This document shows positions 27,208 through 36,901 of a stretch of 64,000 bases of DNA, piece by piece (within the stretch, counting starts at the first letter, position 1; every line of letters starts with the position of its first letter). Origin of the DNA: Bacillota bacterium (lineage in GTDB: Bacteria; Bacillota; Clostridia; Lachnospirales; Lachnospiraceae); assembly GCA_023421075.1 (NCBI GenBank), contig JAEZUM010000058.1, forward strand, positions 1 to 64,000, given 5' to 3'. Both the position numbers and the translations under genes were made by a program. Under the pieces are notes generated by a model. It worked only from the letters and a program-made list of their open reading frames with translations, was not told where the DNA came from and did not search any database.

Positions 27208-28968
27208 TTGCTGAGAAAGGATGCGGGATGGATGCCGGTTATTGAAGAGTTTATGAATCAATATGCAAAGAAAATTGACTTTTACAGAGAAGCAGGCAGA
27301 ATCTGTGCCCATCTATGTGAAACCAATATGGAACAGATGGGTATTCGAACAATCGTTACCAGTCGTGCGAAGAGAGCAGATCGTTTGAGAGATAAGCTGG
27401 AGAAGCGCTGTATAACCAAGAATTATACTTCCTTTGAGGAGATAGAGGAAGATATTGCTGATCTGGCAGGGGTACGAATCGCGTTGTATTTCCCCGGAGA
27501 CCTGGTTAAGGTACAGAAGTTCATCGAAACTAACTTTCAGGTTAAGGAATGCAGGGTATTTCCCGGAAACGAAGGTTCCGAGGAGTCAATCAATAGTCCA
27601 TATCAGAAGCGCTTCTCCGGTTACTGGGCAACTCACTGCAGAGTGTATCTGAAGGAAAAGGATCTCTCCGAGGATAATACGAAATATGCAAACACAATAA
27701 TCGAGATACAGATCGCTTCTGCCTTGATGCATGCCTGGGCTGAGGTTGAGCATGACCTGATCTATAAGCCCTACAGCGGTGATCTATCCTATGAAGAGCA
27801 TCAGATACTGGATGAACTCAACGGGCTGGTGCTGGCAGGAGAGATCGCTCTTCAGAGATTACAAAAAGCAGTGAAGAACAGAGTCAGTCAGACAGCGATG
27901 GTGTTCAATAATCATTATGAAGTTGCAATGTTCCTGAATACGAATCTGGGTTCTGTATCGGAGGGGATACCGTCAGAGATTGTGTTAGGACGTGTGGATC
28001 TTATGTTCCAATGCATCAAATCGTCGATCTATCAGAAGCCGGAACAATTGAAGGAGCTTCTGCAAAATGTAGATACTTCTGACCGGGAGAGGCCTGTTGT
28101 TGAACAGCTAATGGAGCAGCTTCGTATTCGGCAACCGGAGATCTATGAAAGTTATATGAATGAGAAGCAGAACGAAGAGCTAAAGTATCAATTGGAAACC
28201 TTACAGATTAATCGCGAAAACGGAAATCGCCAGGGAGAGGCCAATACTTTGGCGAATATTGGATATCTCTATAGTTCTAAAGAGAAGTACGACGAAGCGA
28301 TTCGATATTTTACGAAGGCATTACAGATTAATATAGAAATCGGTGGACGGCAGGGAGAGGCCAATCAGTTGTTGAATCTGGGATCGACCTATCGGCTTTT
28401 GGGAGACAGGGCAAAGGCACTGGAATACTGTAATCAAGCCTTAAAGCTGCATACAAAGATCTTCTATAAGCAGGGTCAGGCAAATACATTAAGTATGATT
28501 GGTAATATCTATGCGGATGATGGAGATTATGAGGAAGCGGCTCGTTTTCATCAGGATGCACTTAAGATATATCGGTCCACCAACTATAAGCTGGGTGAGA
28601 TATTACAGACGAATCAACTTGGGATTTTATGCGCGAAGCAAAAGGATACCGAGCAGGCAATGATATATTTCAATCAAACCCTGAAGTTATGCGGGAGCTA
28701 TGAATACAAGCAGGGTGAGGGCGATGCCTTGTATCAGCTGGGCAATCTGATGCTTATAGAGGGAAAATCAGAAGAGGCGGTTTCCTATTATAACAGAGCC
28801 TTATTGCTTCAGGAGGAGAGCGGTAATAAAAAGATGAAGAAAAATCTTCTCATCGGCCTAGGAAAGGCATTTACGCTCATGGGTGCTGTTGAACAGGCGA
28901 AGAATTGCTTTTCGGAAGCAAAAAGTACAGAAGCAGATATGATAGAATACTTTCAAATGATGAAGTAA
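27208..28968 (+). CDS. RelA/SpoT nucleotidyltransferase domain fused to TPR repeats
   Basis: This 586-residue protein has a RelA/SpoT synthetase-type domain (about residues 40-230: YTSFEEIEEDIADLAGVRI, YWATHCRV, IEIQIASALMHAWAEVEHD) followed by at least six tetratricopeptide repeats (about 330-575), most containing a QGEAN element. The first part resembles alarmone synthetases, so it may make (p)ppGpp or a related nucleotide. There is no hydrolase HD domain and no TGS or ACT domain. The TPR part probably binds a regulator protein or peptide. The start at TTG 27208 has GGAGAAGA upstream; ATG 27232 is an alternative. Its close promoter and leader terminator suggest conditional expression. Confidence 0.83.
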   Translation: MLRKDAGWMPVIEEFMNQYAKKIDFYREAGRICAHLCETNMEQMGIRTIVTSRAKRADRLRDKLEKRCITKNYTSFEEIEEDIADLAGVRIALYFPGDLVKVQKFIETNFQVKECRVFPGNEGSEESINSPYQKRFSGYWATHCRVYLKEKDLSEDNTKYANTIIEIQIASALMHAWAEVEHDLIYKPYSGDLSYEEHQILDELNGLVLAGEIALQRLQKAVKNRVSQTAMVFNNHYEVAMFLNTNLGSVSEGIPSEIVLGRVDLMFQCIKSSIYQKPEQLKELLQNVDTSDRERPVVEQLMEQLRIRQPEIYESYMNEKQNEELKYQLETLQINRENGNRQGEANTLANIGYLYSSKEKYDEAIRYFTKALQINIEIGGRQGEANQLLNLGSTYRLLGDRAKALEYCNQALKLHTKIFYKQGQANTLSMIGNIYADDGDYEEAARFHQDALKIYRSTNYKLGEILQTNQLGILCAKQKDTEQAMIYFNQTLKLCGSYEYKQGEGDALYQLGNLMLIEGKSEEAVSYYNRALLLQEESGNKKMKKNLLIGLGKAFTLMGAVEQAKNCFSEAKSTEADMIEYFQMMK

Positions 28969-29027
28969 AATATCCCTCGCTAGGATGATGCAAACAAAGG
29001 ACGAGAGGAATTCTCTGATCTATGATA

Positions 29028-29096
29028 AGGGGATGCGGTAAGTTGTTTCACGACTGTGATTTGTCGTAGATTAATTTACAGCAGCCCCTTTTTTAT
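29028..29096. terminator. Possible terminator behind the RelA/SpoT-TPR gene
   Basis: AAGGGG and CCCCTT arms enclose about 50 bases and are followed by T6. The long loop makes this a weak call. Confidence 0.45.
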
Positions 29097-29293
29097 AGAG
29101 GTACTACCTTATTCTTAATTGCATATATTACAAGCTGCGTTCGATCCTTCACTCTGAATTTGGATATTATTTCTGTTATATTATTCTTAACAGTACCCTC
29201 TGCAATATAGAGAGCCTGGCTAATCTGCTTGTTATCAAACCCCTTTACAATCGTTTGAAGAATCTCATGCTGCCTCTTTGCTTTCAGCTTTAA
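29095..29293 (-). pseudogene. Remnant of a LuxR-family response regulator (HTH only)
   Basis: Reading the minus strand gives about 64 residues that match a LuxR/GerE helix-turn-helix: HEILQTIVKGFDNKQISQAL, then YIAEGTVKNNITEIISKF and VKDRTQLVIYAI, ending at a normal stop at 29095-29097. A stop codon lies just upstream in frame, and there is no start codon, ribosome site or receiver domain. It is the 3' end of a lost response regulator gene. The next gene's promoter lies where the remainder would be. Confidence 0.8.
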
Positions 29294-29404
29294 ATTTTAT
29301 GACAATTGGTACTGTTTAAATTGGTAAAATATAGTATAATTATATTGGAAGAGTTTTTGTCGGTAGATAAAGAGAACAAAATATACTTGCAAGGAGAGGG
29401 AGTT

Positions 29405-32254
29405 ATGAATAAGAAAAGAAGCTTATCCATTCAACAATTAATAATAATTACCTTTATTTTTATATTTGTTATCAGTGCAGGTGTTCTAACTTTCTTGAAC
29501 TTTTACTCCTGGAAGAGATCGATCGACAAGACAATAACAGAGGTTGAGAATAATGCGATTGCGGATATCCTCAAAGAAATCGATGAAATCGCTCAAATGC
29601 CTATGGACATCAATATGACAAATTATAATCTGCTTCAAAATAATATCATTGATATACAGAATCCGGAGGAGAGAGACCCGTTTTTTGCAGGGATCGTGAA
29701 AACGAGCGGTGAGGAAATCTATAGCGTTAGCTATGGTTTAGAGAACGGGGAATATTACGGAGCGCGTCGAAACGGAAATAATGAAATCGAGGTTTATCAT
29801 AGCAATGCAGAGACACAGGGACACTCCTTCTATTATTCCGTAACAGAGGCTTTGACACAGAAAGAATTTATTAATGATTATGGCGCTTTCGATCCAAGAA
29901 CAAGAGAGTGGTACAAAACAGCAAAAACAGTCGGAGTACCGACCTTTGCTCCCTTGTACAAGCATTTTGTTAAGGAGGATTTGGTACTTTCAGCTGCATA
30001 TCCCATATATGAAGATGGTGCATTGAAGGGAGTGTTGGGAACACATATTATTTTGTCAGGACTCAACACGTATCTAAGGGATATGGCACTAAGGAGGAAG
30101 GGCGAAGCCTTTATCATCGAAGCAGATAGCGGGGCAGTAGTTGCTAATTCGTTAAACAAATCGAATTTTCAGAAGACTTTAGAAGGAGCATTTGAGCGAA
30201 TCACAATAGTGAACATTTCAGAAGGATCGATTCAAGAGGCGTATCAAAGGTATCAAACAGAAAACCAAAAGAACCAAGTCCTTCGTACTGAGAATGAGAA
30301 GCTGCATATTAAGATCTCTGAATATAATGAATACGGCTTACGGTGGTTGGTTATGACTGTACTGCCGGAGGGTGCATATATGACAGAGATGAACCAGCAG
30401 CTTGCAACGTCAGTGACTTTACTGATATTCGCCTTCCTATTCTCTATTCTTATATACATAAAAATTACATCTCATCTATTAAAACCGGTTCATCAGCTGG
30501 TCCTCACCACGAATAAATTCTCCAAGGGAGATCTTGATGAGCGTGCGAACATTGACCGTAATGATGAGGTCGGTAATCTGGCCATTGCATTTAATCAGAT
30601 GGCGGATGAATTGCAATCCTATATCGCGCATCTGGAAGAAAAGGTAGCTGAGAGAACGGAAGAGCTGGAAAACGCAGTAAATGAGCTGAGAGACCGTAAC
30701 GAGGAATTATTCAAAGCAAAGGAAACGGCCGAAGCTGCCAATGTTGCAAAGAGCCAATTTTTGGCCAACATGAGTCATGAAATCCGTACACCGATGAATG
30801 GAATATTGGGATATGTTCAACTCCTGGAGGAGTCTAGCCTTACTGTCGAGGAACGTGAGTATTTGGAGATGATAAAAAGCTCATCGGATTCCTTAGTCTC
30901 AATTATAAATGATATTCTGGATACCTCCAAGATGGAAGCAGGAATGATGAGGATAGAGAAGATACCCTTCGATCTGAAGACCATTGTTGAGAATTCGGTC
31001 GAGCTTTTCCGTGTAAAAGCCAACGAAAAGGAATTGAAGCTTAAATTGCATTATAGCTCTGATATCCCGGAATATGTGGTAGGGGACCCTTCAAGAATTC
31101 GTCAGATCATCAGCAACTTAATTAGTAATGCAGTTAAATTTACCACGCAAGGCCAGATTTCGGTCGATGTTTCTGTGATAAAAGAGGAGGAAAGTGAAAT
31201 TACGGTATCGTTCAAAATACAAGACACCGGTATCGGCATCGGTGAGGAGGATTTGAAGAAGTTGTTTCTCCCCTTTAGTCAGGTGGATTCCTCAACGACT
31301 AGAAAATACGGAGGAACCGGACTGGGATTGTCAATCTGCAAGAGAATGGTAGAGCTGATGGGTGGAGAAATCGGCGTAACCAGTAAAAGGGGGAAAGGAA
31401 GCACCTTTTTCTTTCATATTCCTTTGTACAAGCAGGAAGGAACCATTGAACCATTCATACCGGATATCACTTCAATAACCGGCAGTCAGAACCGGGATGA
31501 ATTCAGATACGATTCAAACCTTCGGATTTTATTAGCGGAAGATAATGAAATTAACATGAGATTCTTCGTGAAATTACTAAAATTACGTAACCTAAGCTGC
31601 GATGTGGTTAGTAATGGGGAAGAAGCTGTCATAGCCTGTGCATCGAAGGATTATGATCTGGTGTTCATGGATTGCCAGATGCCTATTATGGACGGATATG
31701 AAGCAACAAGACGGATCCGTCGACAAGAGGGAGAAGAGAAGCATACGGTTATTGTTGCAATGACTGCTTTTGCCATGGAGGGAGATGCTGAGAAATGTTA
31801 TGAGGCCGGGATGGATGATTACATCAGCAAGCCCATCAGGACTAACATGGTTCTGGAGGTTTTACAACGGTATTCGCACGAGAACATTAATCAGCAGGAT
31901 CAGAATAGCAGGGAAGATTATTATGAGAAGGTCGTTCGTACCTTGATGGAAGAAATAGAGTTTAGCCAAGAGGATTCCAGGGAGATCGTTTCTGACTTTG
32001 GTGGACAAGCTCTTAAACTCATCAATCAGATTCACCAGCTTTTAAAGGATGGAAAGCTCGAAGAAACGAAGATATATCTTCATCAGTTGAAGGGCTCAGC
32101 AGGGAATATAAGAGCGAAAGAAATTGTTGCCTTAGTGACAGAAGCCGGAGAGGAATTGAAGGAAGAGAGAATCGATCAACTGTATATAACGATTGAGAAA
32201 ATCAGAGTATTCGCTAAGAAATTAGCTGATTACAGGAAAGGAGTGGCGATATGA
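29405..32254 (+). CDS. Hybrid sensor histidine kinase (Cache-HAMP-HisKA-HATPase-REC-HPt)
   Basis: This 949-residue membrane phosphorelay kinase has a signal-anchor helix (about 15-35), an extracellular Cache-like sensor, a second helix (about 335-355) and HAMP. The HisKA phospho-acceptor is His458 in SHEIRTP. An ATPase domain (NLISNAVKF, DTGIGIGEED) is followed by a receiver with Asp756 in FMDCQMP and an HPt domain with His893 in HQLKGSAG. All phosphorelay residues are present. The start at ATG 29405 has GGAGAGGGAG upstream. It overlaps the REC-GGDEF gene by four bases, so the HPt probably passes phosphate to that regulator. The sensed ligand is unknown. Confidence 0.92.
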   Translation: MNKKRSLSIQQLIIITFIFIFVISAGVLTFLNFYSWKRSIDKTITEVENNAIADILKEIDEIAQMPMDINMTNYNLLQNNIIDIQNPEERDPFFAGIVKTSGEEIYSVSYGLENGEYYGARRNGNNEIEVYHSNAETQGHSFYYSVTEALTQKEFINDYGAFDPRTREWYKTAKTVGVPTFAPLYKHFVKEDLVLSAAYPIYEDGALKGVLGTHIILSGLNTYLRDMALRRKGEAFIIEADSGAVVANSLNKSNFQKTLEGAFERITIVNISEGSIQEAYQRYQTENQKNQVLRTENEKLHIKISEYNEYGLRWLVMTVLPEGAYMTEMNQQLATSVTLLIFAFLFSILIYIKITSHLLKPVHQLVLTTNKFSKGDLDERANIDRNDEVGNLAIAFNQMADELQSYIAHLEEKVAERTEELENAVNELRDRNEELFKAKETAEAANVAKSQFLANMSHEIRTPMNGILGYVQLLEESSLTVEEREYLEMIKSSSDSLVSIINDILDTSKMEAGMMRIEKIPFDLKTIVENSVELFRVKANEKELKLKLHYSSDIPEYVVGDPSRIRQIISNLISNAVKFTTQGQISVDVSVIKEEESEITVSFKIQDTGIGIGEEDLKKLFLPFSQVDSSTTRKYGGTGLGLSICKRMVELMGGEIGVTSKRGKGSTFFFHIPLYKQEGTIEPFIPDITSITGSQNRDEFRYDSNLRILLAEDNEINMRFFVKLLKLRNLSCDVVSNGEEAVIACASKDYDLVFMDCQMPIMDGYEATRRIRRQEGEEKHTVIVAMTAFAMEGDAEKCYEAGMDDYISKPIRTNMVLEVLQRYSHENINQQDQNSREDYYEKVVRTLMEEIEFSQEDSREIVSDFGGQALKLINQIHQLLKDGKLEETKIYLHQLKGSAGNIRAKEIVALVTEAGEELKEERIDQLYITIEKIRVFAKKLADYRKGVAI

Positions 32255-33120
32255 CAAATATTCTAATTATTGATGACTCACCGGTAGACCGTAAAATTAT
32301 TAAAATGGCGTTGACAAGTAAATTAGAGGATATCAATCTGATCGAGAGGGATCAAGTCAATAATATTCAAGAGGTACTGGATTTGGGGCAAATTGATGTT
32401 TGTATCCTTGATATTATGATGCCGAATAAAAACGGTCTAGACATATTAAATGACTTGAGAAGCAATGAAAACTGTAAGGACTTACCGGTTATCGTCTGTA
32501 CCGGTCTGAACGATGTAGAGATCATCGAAAAGTCCTTAATGCTTGGTGCATATGATTGCTTTTTTAAACCGCTGGGTAAGAAAGAAATCGCGATAACACT
32601 TCCTCTGAAGGTGAAGAATGCAAAGGAACTAATGAGACGTAATGAAGAAATATTGTATCTAAGCTATCATGATTACCTGACCGGTCTGTATAACAGAAGA
32701 TTCATTGATGAAGAGGTTAAAAAGCTGCTTTCCGATACGCATCTGCCGATCTCTGTTATTATCGGAGATGTGAATGGATTGAAGGCTACCAATGATGTCT
32801 ATGGACATGAAGAAGGGGATCGCTTGCTTCAGACAATAGCGCGAATTTTAGAAGAGGAATGTAAAAACGGGTTAATTGCGCGAAAAGGTGGAGATGAGTT
32901 CCTTGTTATTTTCCCTGAAACGGATATTTCATATGCGGAGAGTATAGTGGAAGCGATCAAAGAGAAATGCAGCAGGTATAGCGAATTTCCGTTCAAGCCG
33001 AGCATATCTCTTGGCTGTGCGATGATGCATTCAAACAGCCAGAATATATATCAGGTGTTTAAAGAAGCAGAGGACTTGATGTATAAAGACAAATTAGGTG
33101 CCGAACGCACCAGAATGTAA
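32251..33120 (+). CDS. Response regulator diguanylate cyclase (REC-GGDEF)
   Basis: This 289-residue protein has a receiver domain (about 1-120; acceptor Asp54 in CILDIMMP) and a GGDEF domain (about 135-289) with DYLTGLYNRR and an intact GGDEF at about 213-217. It should make cyclic di-GMP when phosphorylated. The gene overlaps the hybrid kinase gene by ATGA, so this is its likely output. No RxxD inhibitory site is obvious. The 83-bp hairpin behind it ends the unit. Confidence 0.92.
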   Translation: MTNILIIDDSPVDRKIIKMALTSKLEDINLIERDQVNNIQEVLDLGQIDVCILDIMMPNKNGLDILNDLRSNENCKDLPVIVCTGLNDVEIIEKSLMLGAYDCFFKPLGKKEIAITLPLKVKNAKELMRRNEEILYLSYHDYLTGLYNRRFIDEEVKKLLSDTHLPISVIIGDVNGLKATNDVYGHEEGDRLLQTIARILEEECKNGLIARKGGDEFLVIFPETDISYAESIVEAIKEKCSRYSEFPFKPSISLGCAMMHSNSQNIYQVFKEAEDLMYKDKLGAERTRM

Positions 33121-33147
33121 TGAAACTGTTACAAAATATTATATCTA

Positions 33148-33230
33148 AAAGTAAGAATAACATGCATCCCGAACTGGATAATCTGACTAATTGAGATTAT
33201 CCAGTATGGGATACATGTTATTCTTACTTT
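33148..33230. terminator. Very long inverted repeat between convergent genes
   Basis: Arms of about 37 bp, beginning AAAGTAAGAATAACATG and ending CATGTTATTCTTACTTT with inner arms CTGGATAATCT and AGATTATCCAG, surround a loop of about nine bases. It lies between the REC-GGDEF gene and the convergent CPBP gene and can end transcripts from both sides. The stem is far longer than needed for termination. Confidence 0.78.
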
Positions 33231-33263
33231 GTTTACATTATGTTTTGCAACATCGCCTTATGT

Positions 33264-34241
33264 TTAAACGGTTTTAGCTATTTTTTGTTTCTCGTCCTTC
33301 ATCAGCTTGATTGCACATACGATAGCAACGAGGATAAAGCCGATTCCGCCGATGATTCCGGTCGGGGAAGGTCCGATGAAGGGATTTCCGCCATCGATAG
33401 AGTAATAGATTCCTACTGCAGCGATGGAGTTTAACCCTCCGTGTGCAAAGATCGCAGGAACACAGCTATTCGTTTTGATCGTTACATAGGAAAAGATCGT
33501 ACCCATCACAATACAGAAGAAGACCATTGCAAGTATTCCGGTAAAAGGAAAACCAAGGTACCCGGTACCATAATTATGACCGAGTGCCGTCAAAGGCGCA
33601 TGCCATACTCCCCAGATCGCTCCATTGATGAGAAGCATCGGAAGCATCTTGAACTTACCCTTCATCTTCGGAAGAAGATATCCTCGCCAGCCCCATTCCT
33701 CACCGAAACAGTTCACGGCATTAATTAAGGGACCAAGAAGAAAGGCTGTGGCAATCTGAACTAACATTGTGGTCTGCAATTTGGAAGAGGTCATCTCAAG
33801 GCCTGAGCCTTCATAAGCCTTAGCCAGATTCGACAGCTCGGGATCAAACTGTCCCGGATTGAGTGCAAAGTAGATCAGCGCACCGATAACAGTTAAGACA
33901 GCAGGTCCAAACCAGGAGAACAAATAATAGCCCAGATTGCTTTTAAACTGCGGTAATCGAAGAAGGGTGTTACGTAAGCCTTCTTTGGTAATCAATCTTG
34001 TCAGTAAGACACTGATTGCCGGAATGAACATCATCATACCGACTAAGGACTGACCAACCATTGCAAGCTGCTGGTCATCGCCGGTAATTAAAGGTCTTAC
34101 CAGACCGATCTCCAGAGCATAGGTCACAATAAAGGTAATCGCCAGATATAATAGAATTCTTTTCGTCTCCAGCTTGGGATCCGCCCCTTGAATACCGGGT
34201 TCGTGTTGTTTATTCTCTTGTTGTATTGTATTCGTATCCAT
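33264..34241 (-). CDS. CPBP-family intramembrane metalloprotease
   Basis: This 325-residue polytopic membrane protein has CPBP/Rce1-like motifs: GEEWGWRGYLLP near residue 181, GVWHAP about 35 residues later and HGGLNS near 275. It has about eight predicted helices and a short polar N-terminus. The start at ATG 34241 sits behind GGGAGGT; a GTG-side extension to 34256 is unlikely. It is encoded alone, 26 bp downstream of the asparaginase gene on the same strand, so they could share a transcript. The substrate is unknown. Confidence 0.83.
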   Translation of the reverse strand: MDTNTIQQENKQHEPGIQGADPKLETKRILLYLAITFIVTYALEIGLVRPLITGDDQQLAMVGQSLVGMMMFIPAISVLLTRLITKEGLRNTLLRLPQFKSNLGYYLFSWFGPAVLTVIGALIYFALNPGQFDPELSNLAKAYEGSGLEMTSSKLQTTMLVQIATAFLLGPLINAVNCFGEEWGWRGYLLPKMKGKFKMLPMLLINGAIWGVWHAPLTALGHNYGTGYLGFPFTGILAMVFFCIVMGTIFSYVTIKTNSCVPAIFAHGGLNSIAAVGIYYSIDGGNPFIGPSPTGIIGGIGFILVAIVCAIKLMKDEKQKIAKTV

Positions 34242-34282
34242 AATAACCTCCCACATTTTTGATATTATTATAACATAATCTT

Positions 34283-35278
34283 CTAGTAAAGGATATCATT
34301 GCTTACGGTGGTATAGAACATGCCCTTAATCAGCTCAGGATCCTTGGTTTGACCGAGAATCCACATCAGCTTACTTACGACTGCTTCGGTAATCATGTCA
34401 TAGGCTTCGATAATACTCACCTTATTTTTCAGCTCATGTCCGACCTGATAGATGTTCATATCACTTCCCTCATTAGGAACCTGAGTGGTCATGACGACGG
34501 TTTTACCCTTGTCCGTCCATTTCTGTATAATGTTCAGATATTGATAATTGGATAAGGAGGGTATGCCGCCGACGCCATAGCTTTCGATAATGACAGCATC
34601 ATATTTCGTGAACATATAATCAAGAATATCGGAGTCTGCTCCGGGAGTCAGCTTGAATAAGCCTACCTTAGGATTTAATTTGTCATAGAAGGTCGGCGCA
34701 TCCAGCTTGGGTTCACGGATATACTGGATAAGGTGACTATCCTGAATCACGGCAAGATAGGGATAATTGATGCTGGAGAAAGCCTGAAAACTCTTGGAAT
34801 GTGTCTTTCTGGCTCTGGTTCCGAGTATGACCTTGCCATTAAATACAATCTGAACTCCACTGGCCTCTTCAGAGGAAGCATATAGAAAGCTATCAAAAAG
34901 ATTGGTCTTTGAATCGGTTATCTCCATATTGATCGGTCGCTGTGCGCCGGTCAATACAATGGGCTTGGGTGAGTTCTGAATCAGGTAGGACAAGGCAGCA
35001 GCGGTAAAGGCCATCGTATCTGTTCCATGACAGATCACGAAGCCATCATAAATATCATAATTATTTCGAATGGTTTCAACTAAGAGCACCCAGATATCCG
35101 GAGAGATATTTGTGCTATCCATATTGCATACCTGAACGGTATCCACTCCACAAACCCTGGAAATATCCGGTATATACATCAGTATTTCTTCGGATGTTAA
35201 TTGCGGATGCAGACCTCCATTGGTTGCCTTGGTAGAGGCGATGGTGCCACCTGTACCGATCATAAGAATTTTTTTCAT
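34283..35278 (-). CDS. L-asparaginase
   Basis: This 331-residue asparaginase hydrolyses asparagine to aspartate and ammonia. The first catalytic Thr is in GTGGTIAST near residue 12, and the second Thr with its Asp is in CHGTDTMAF near 88; a conserved Lys follows in LTGAQRP. There is no signal peptide, so it is the cytoplasmic type I form. The start at ATG 35278 has GAAGGA upstream; an AT-rich in-frame extension to 35365 has none. Confidence 0.92.
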   Translation of the reverse strand: MKKILMIGTGGTIASTKATNGGLHPQLTSEEILMYIPDISRVCGVDTVQVCNMDSTNISPDIWVLLVETIRNNYDIYDGFVICHGTDTMAFTAAALSYLIQNSPKPIVLTGAQRPINMEITDSKTNLFDSFLYASSEEASGVQIVFNGKVILGTRARKTHSKSFQAFSSINYPYLAVIQDSHLIQYIREPKLDAPTFYDKLNPKVGLFKLTPGADSDILDYMFTKYDAVIIESYGVGGIPSLSNYQYLNIIQKWTDKGKTVVMTTQVPNEGSDMNIYQVGHELKNKVSIIEAYDMITEAVVSKLMWILGQTKDPELIKGMFYTTVSNDILY

Positions 35279-35523
35279 TTTTTTTCCTTCTTTGTTGATT
35301 AGAATAAGTATTTTTTTGTAGTTATCATTTATATGTATGATAATACAGACGCATCCGATTATCAACTGATTCTTATCGCTCGATGAATGGCTGCTACTTG
35401 TTTATGATATGTGGAGCATAAATGATTATGGAATGTTAACTTTATAGATTACAGATCGATAACTTTATCGATTATAGCTGGATAATTTAATATGTAGATT
35501 ATAGATAGAGAATTTTATAAGGA

Positions 35524-35551
35524 TTGACACAAATTCTGTACAAAGTATAAT
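35524..35551 (+). promoter_or_regulatory. Promoter of the MFS transporter gene
   Basis: TTGACA and TATAAT are separated by 16 bp. Just upstream (about 35446-35520) are three imperfect direct repeats of about 24 bp containing GATTA(T/C)AG and GATAA elements, which could be binding sites for a regulator. Confidence 0.82.
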
Positions 35552-35560
35552 GGTGATAAG

Positions 35561-35580
35561 CCCTCGCTTCGAGCGAGGGG
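35561..35580 (+). other. Compact hairpin at the MFS transcript start
   Basis: CCCTCGCT and AGCGAGGG form an 8-bp GC-rich stem with loop TCG, right at the expected transcription start and seven bases before the GAGG ribosome site. It could protect the 5' end or mark an operator. Confidence 0.55.
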
Positions 35581-35595
35581 AAAGACGAGGTGAAT

Positions 35596-36768
35596 ATGAT
35601 AAAGACATCAAAACTTACAATTAAATTAGCAATTCTGTTCTATAGCCTTGTACAGATCGGCGCGATCTGTATCATCTCTATATTGGCGAAAATAAAGGAA
35701 CTCTTTCCCGAATATAGTATTACAGTCATACAATTTCTGGCGACCTGTCCGTCGGTAGTCATTATTTTTGTGTCACTTTTGACCGGGAAGCTGGTGGAGC
35801 ATATCTCGAAAAAGTACCTGGCAGTGTTCTCAGCCTCGTTATTTATGGTTGCTGCCTTGGGCGGATTTTTCTTTCATGGTTCCTTGATCCTATTGTTTGT
35901 ATGGCAGATTATATTAGGTGTGGGTATCGGAATTCTGGTACCTTTGGGCTCCTCTCTCATAACGGACTATTTTGCAGGCGAGGAGCGCAGTAGTCTGATG
36001 GGTCTGCAGAGCGCAATCATTAGTGTCGGAGGAGTATTGTTATCCCTTTTGGCCGGATTGCTTGCAACGATTGACTGGTATTTCAGTTATCTGGCGCTAC
36101 TTCTGGTGATACCGGGCTTTCTGTTGTTACTGTTTGGTCTTCCCTTTGATCGGCCGGTTCATGGAGCTAAGACGAACGGCAAACGAGCCCGTGTTACTCC
36201 CAAGGTGGTAATATTCTATGGTCTGACCGCTTTCCTTTTTATGATGTTCTATAATATTATATCAACGAATCTGTCCCTGCATCTGATAGAAAACGGGATT
36301 AGCGGATCCGTGAATTCAGGGATTGCAACCGCTGTCTTTATGCTGAGCGGAGCGGTAGCCGGGGTTATGTTCAAGTTCTTTAAGCGCTATCTTGGAGAGC
36401 GGGTGATTGCCTTAGGTTTCTTCAATCTGGCAGCAGGTGCTCTGATTACAGGAGCAGCGAAGAGTTATATATTCGTTCTGATTGGTGTATTTATCGCGGG
36501 CTTCAGTCTTAGTATTGTAATGGCCCAGGTGGTAATCAGCATTGCAGAACGGGAGAAGCCGGAGGTGGTGACGATGAGCATCGCTCTTAATATGGCGATC
36601 AATAATCTTGGTGCCTTTCTGTCTCCGAATTTTACAAAGCTGACCAGGCTGATACTAAATAGCGAGAGAGCATCCAGCAGATATTTTCTGGTAGGTATTC
36701 TGGCTACAGTGGTAACCATTGTATTATTTCTCCTTCTGGGGAGACAGAAGACAGGAACAAATGAATGA
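35596..36768 (+). CDS. Major facilitator superfamily transporter
   Basis: This 390-residue protein has twelve predicted membrane helices in two halves of six. The central loop (about 190-205) is basic. The hydrophobic profile and the GFxxG/GVGIG segments fit the MFS drug/metabolite group; the substrate cannot be predicted. The start at ATG 35596 has GAGG five bases upstream; GTG 35590 would overlap that site. It stands alone, with its own promoter. Confidence 0.82.
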   Translation: MIKTSKLTIKLAILFYSLVQIGAICIISILAKIKELFPEYSITVIQFLATCPSVVIIFVSLLTGKLVEHISKKYLAVFSASLFMVAALGGFFFHGSLILLFVWQIILGVGIGILVPLGSSLITDYFAGEERSSLMGLQSAIISVGGVLLSLLAGLLATIDWYFSYLALLLVIPGFLLLLFGLPFDRPVHGAKTNGKRARVTPKVVIFYGLTAFLFMMFYNIISTNLSLHLIENGISGSVNSGIATAVFMLSGAVAGVMFKFFKRYLGERVIALGFFNLAAGALITGAAKSYIFVLIGVFIAGFSLSIVMAQVVISIAEREKPEVVTMSIALNMAINNLGAFLSPNFTKLTRLILNSERASSRYFLVGILATVVTIVLFLLLGRQKTGTNE

Positions 36769-36864
36769 TAGCCTTTCATATAAGATGATAAAATATGTCA
36801 AAATATCCTTATATTTTACTTTACAAAGAATGTAAGATAAGTTACAGTAGAGCAGTAATGTCTG

Positions 36865-36901
36865 TAATAACGCATCAATAAATCTGCAGGACGCGTTATT
36901 A
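36865..36901 (+). other. Hairpin upstream of the TPR-protein gene
   Basis: TAATAACGC and GCGTTATTA form a 9-bp stem around 19 bases, not followed by a T run. It may be part of the leader of the next gene or an operator. Confidence 0.45.
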
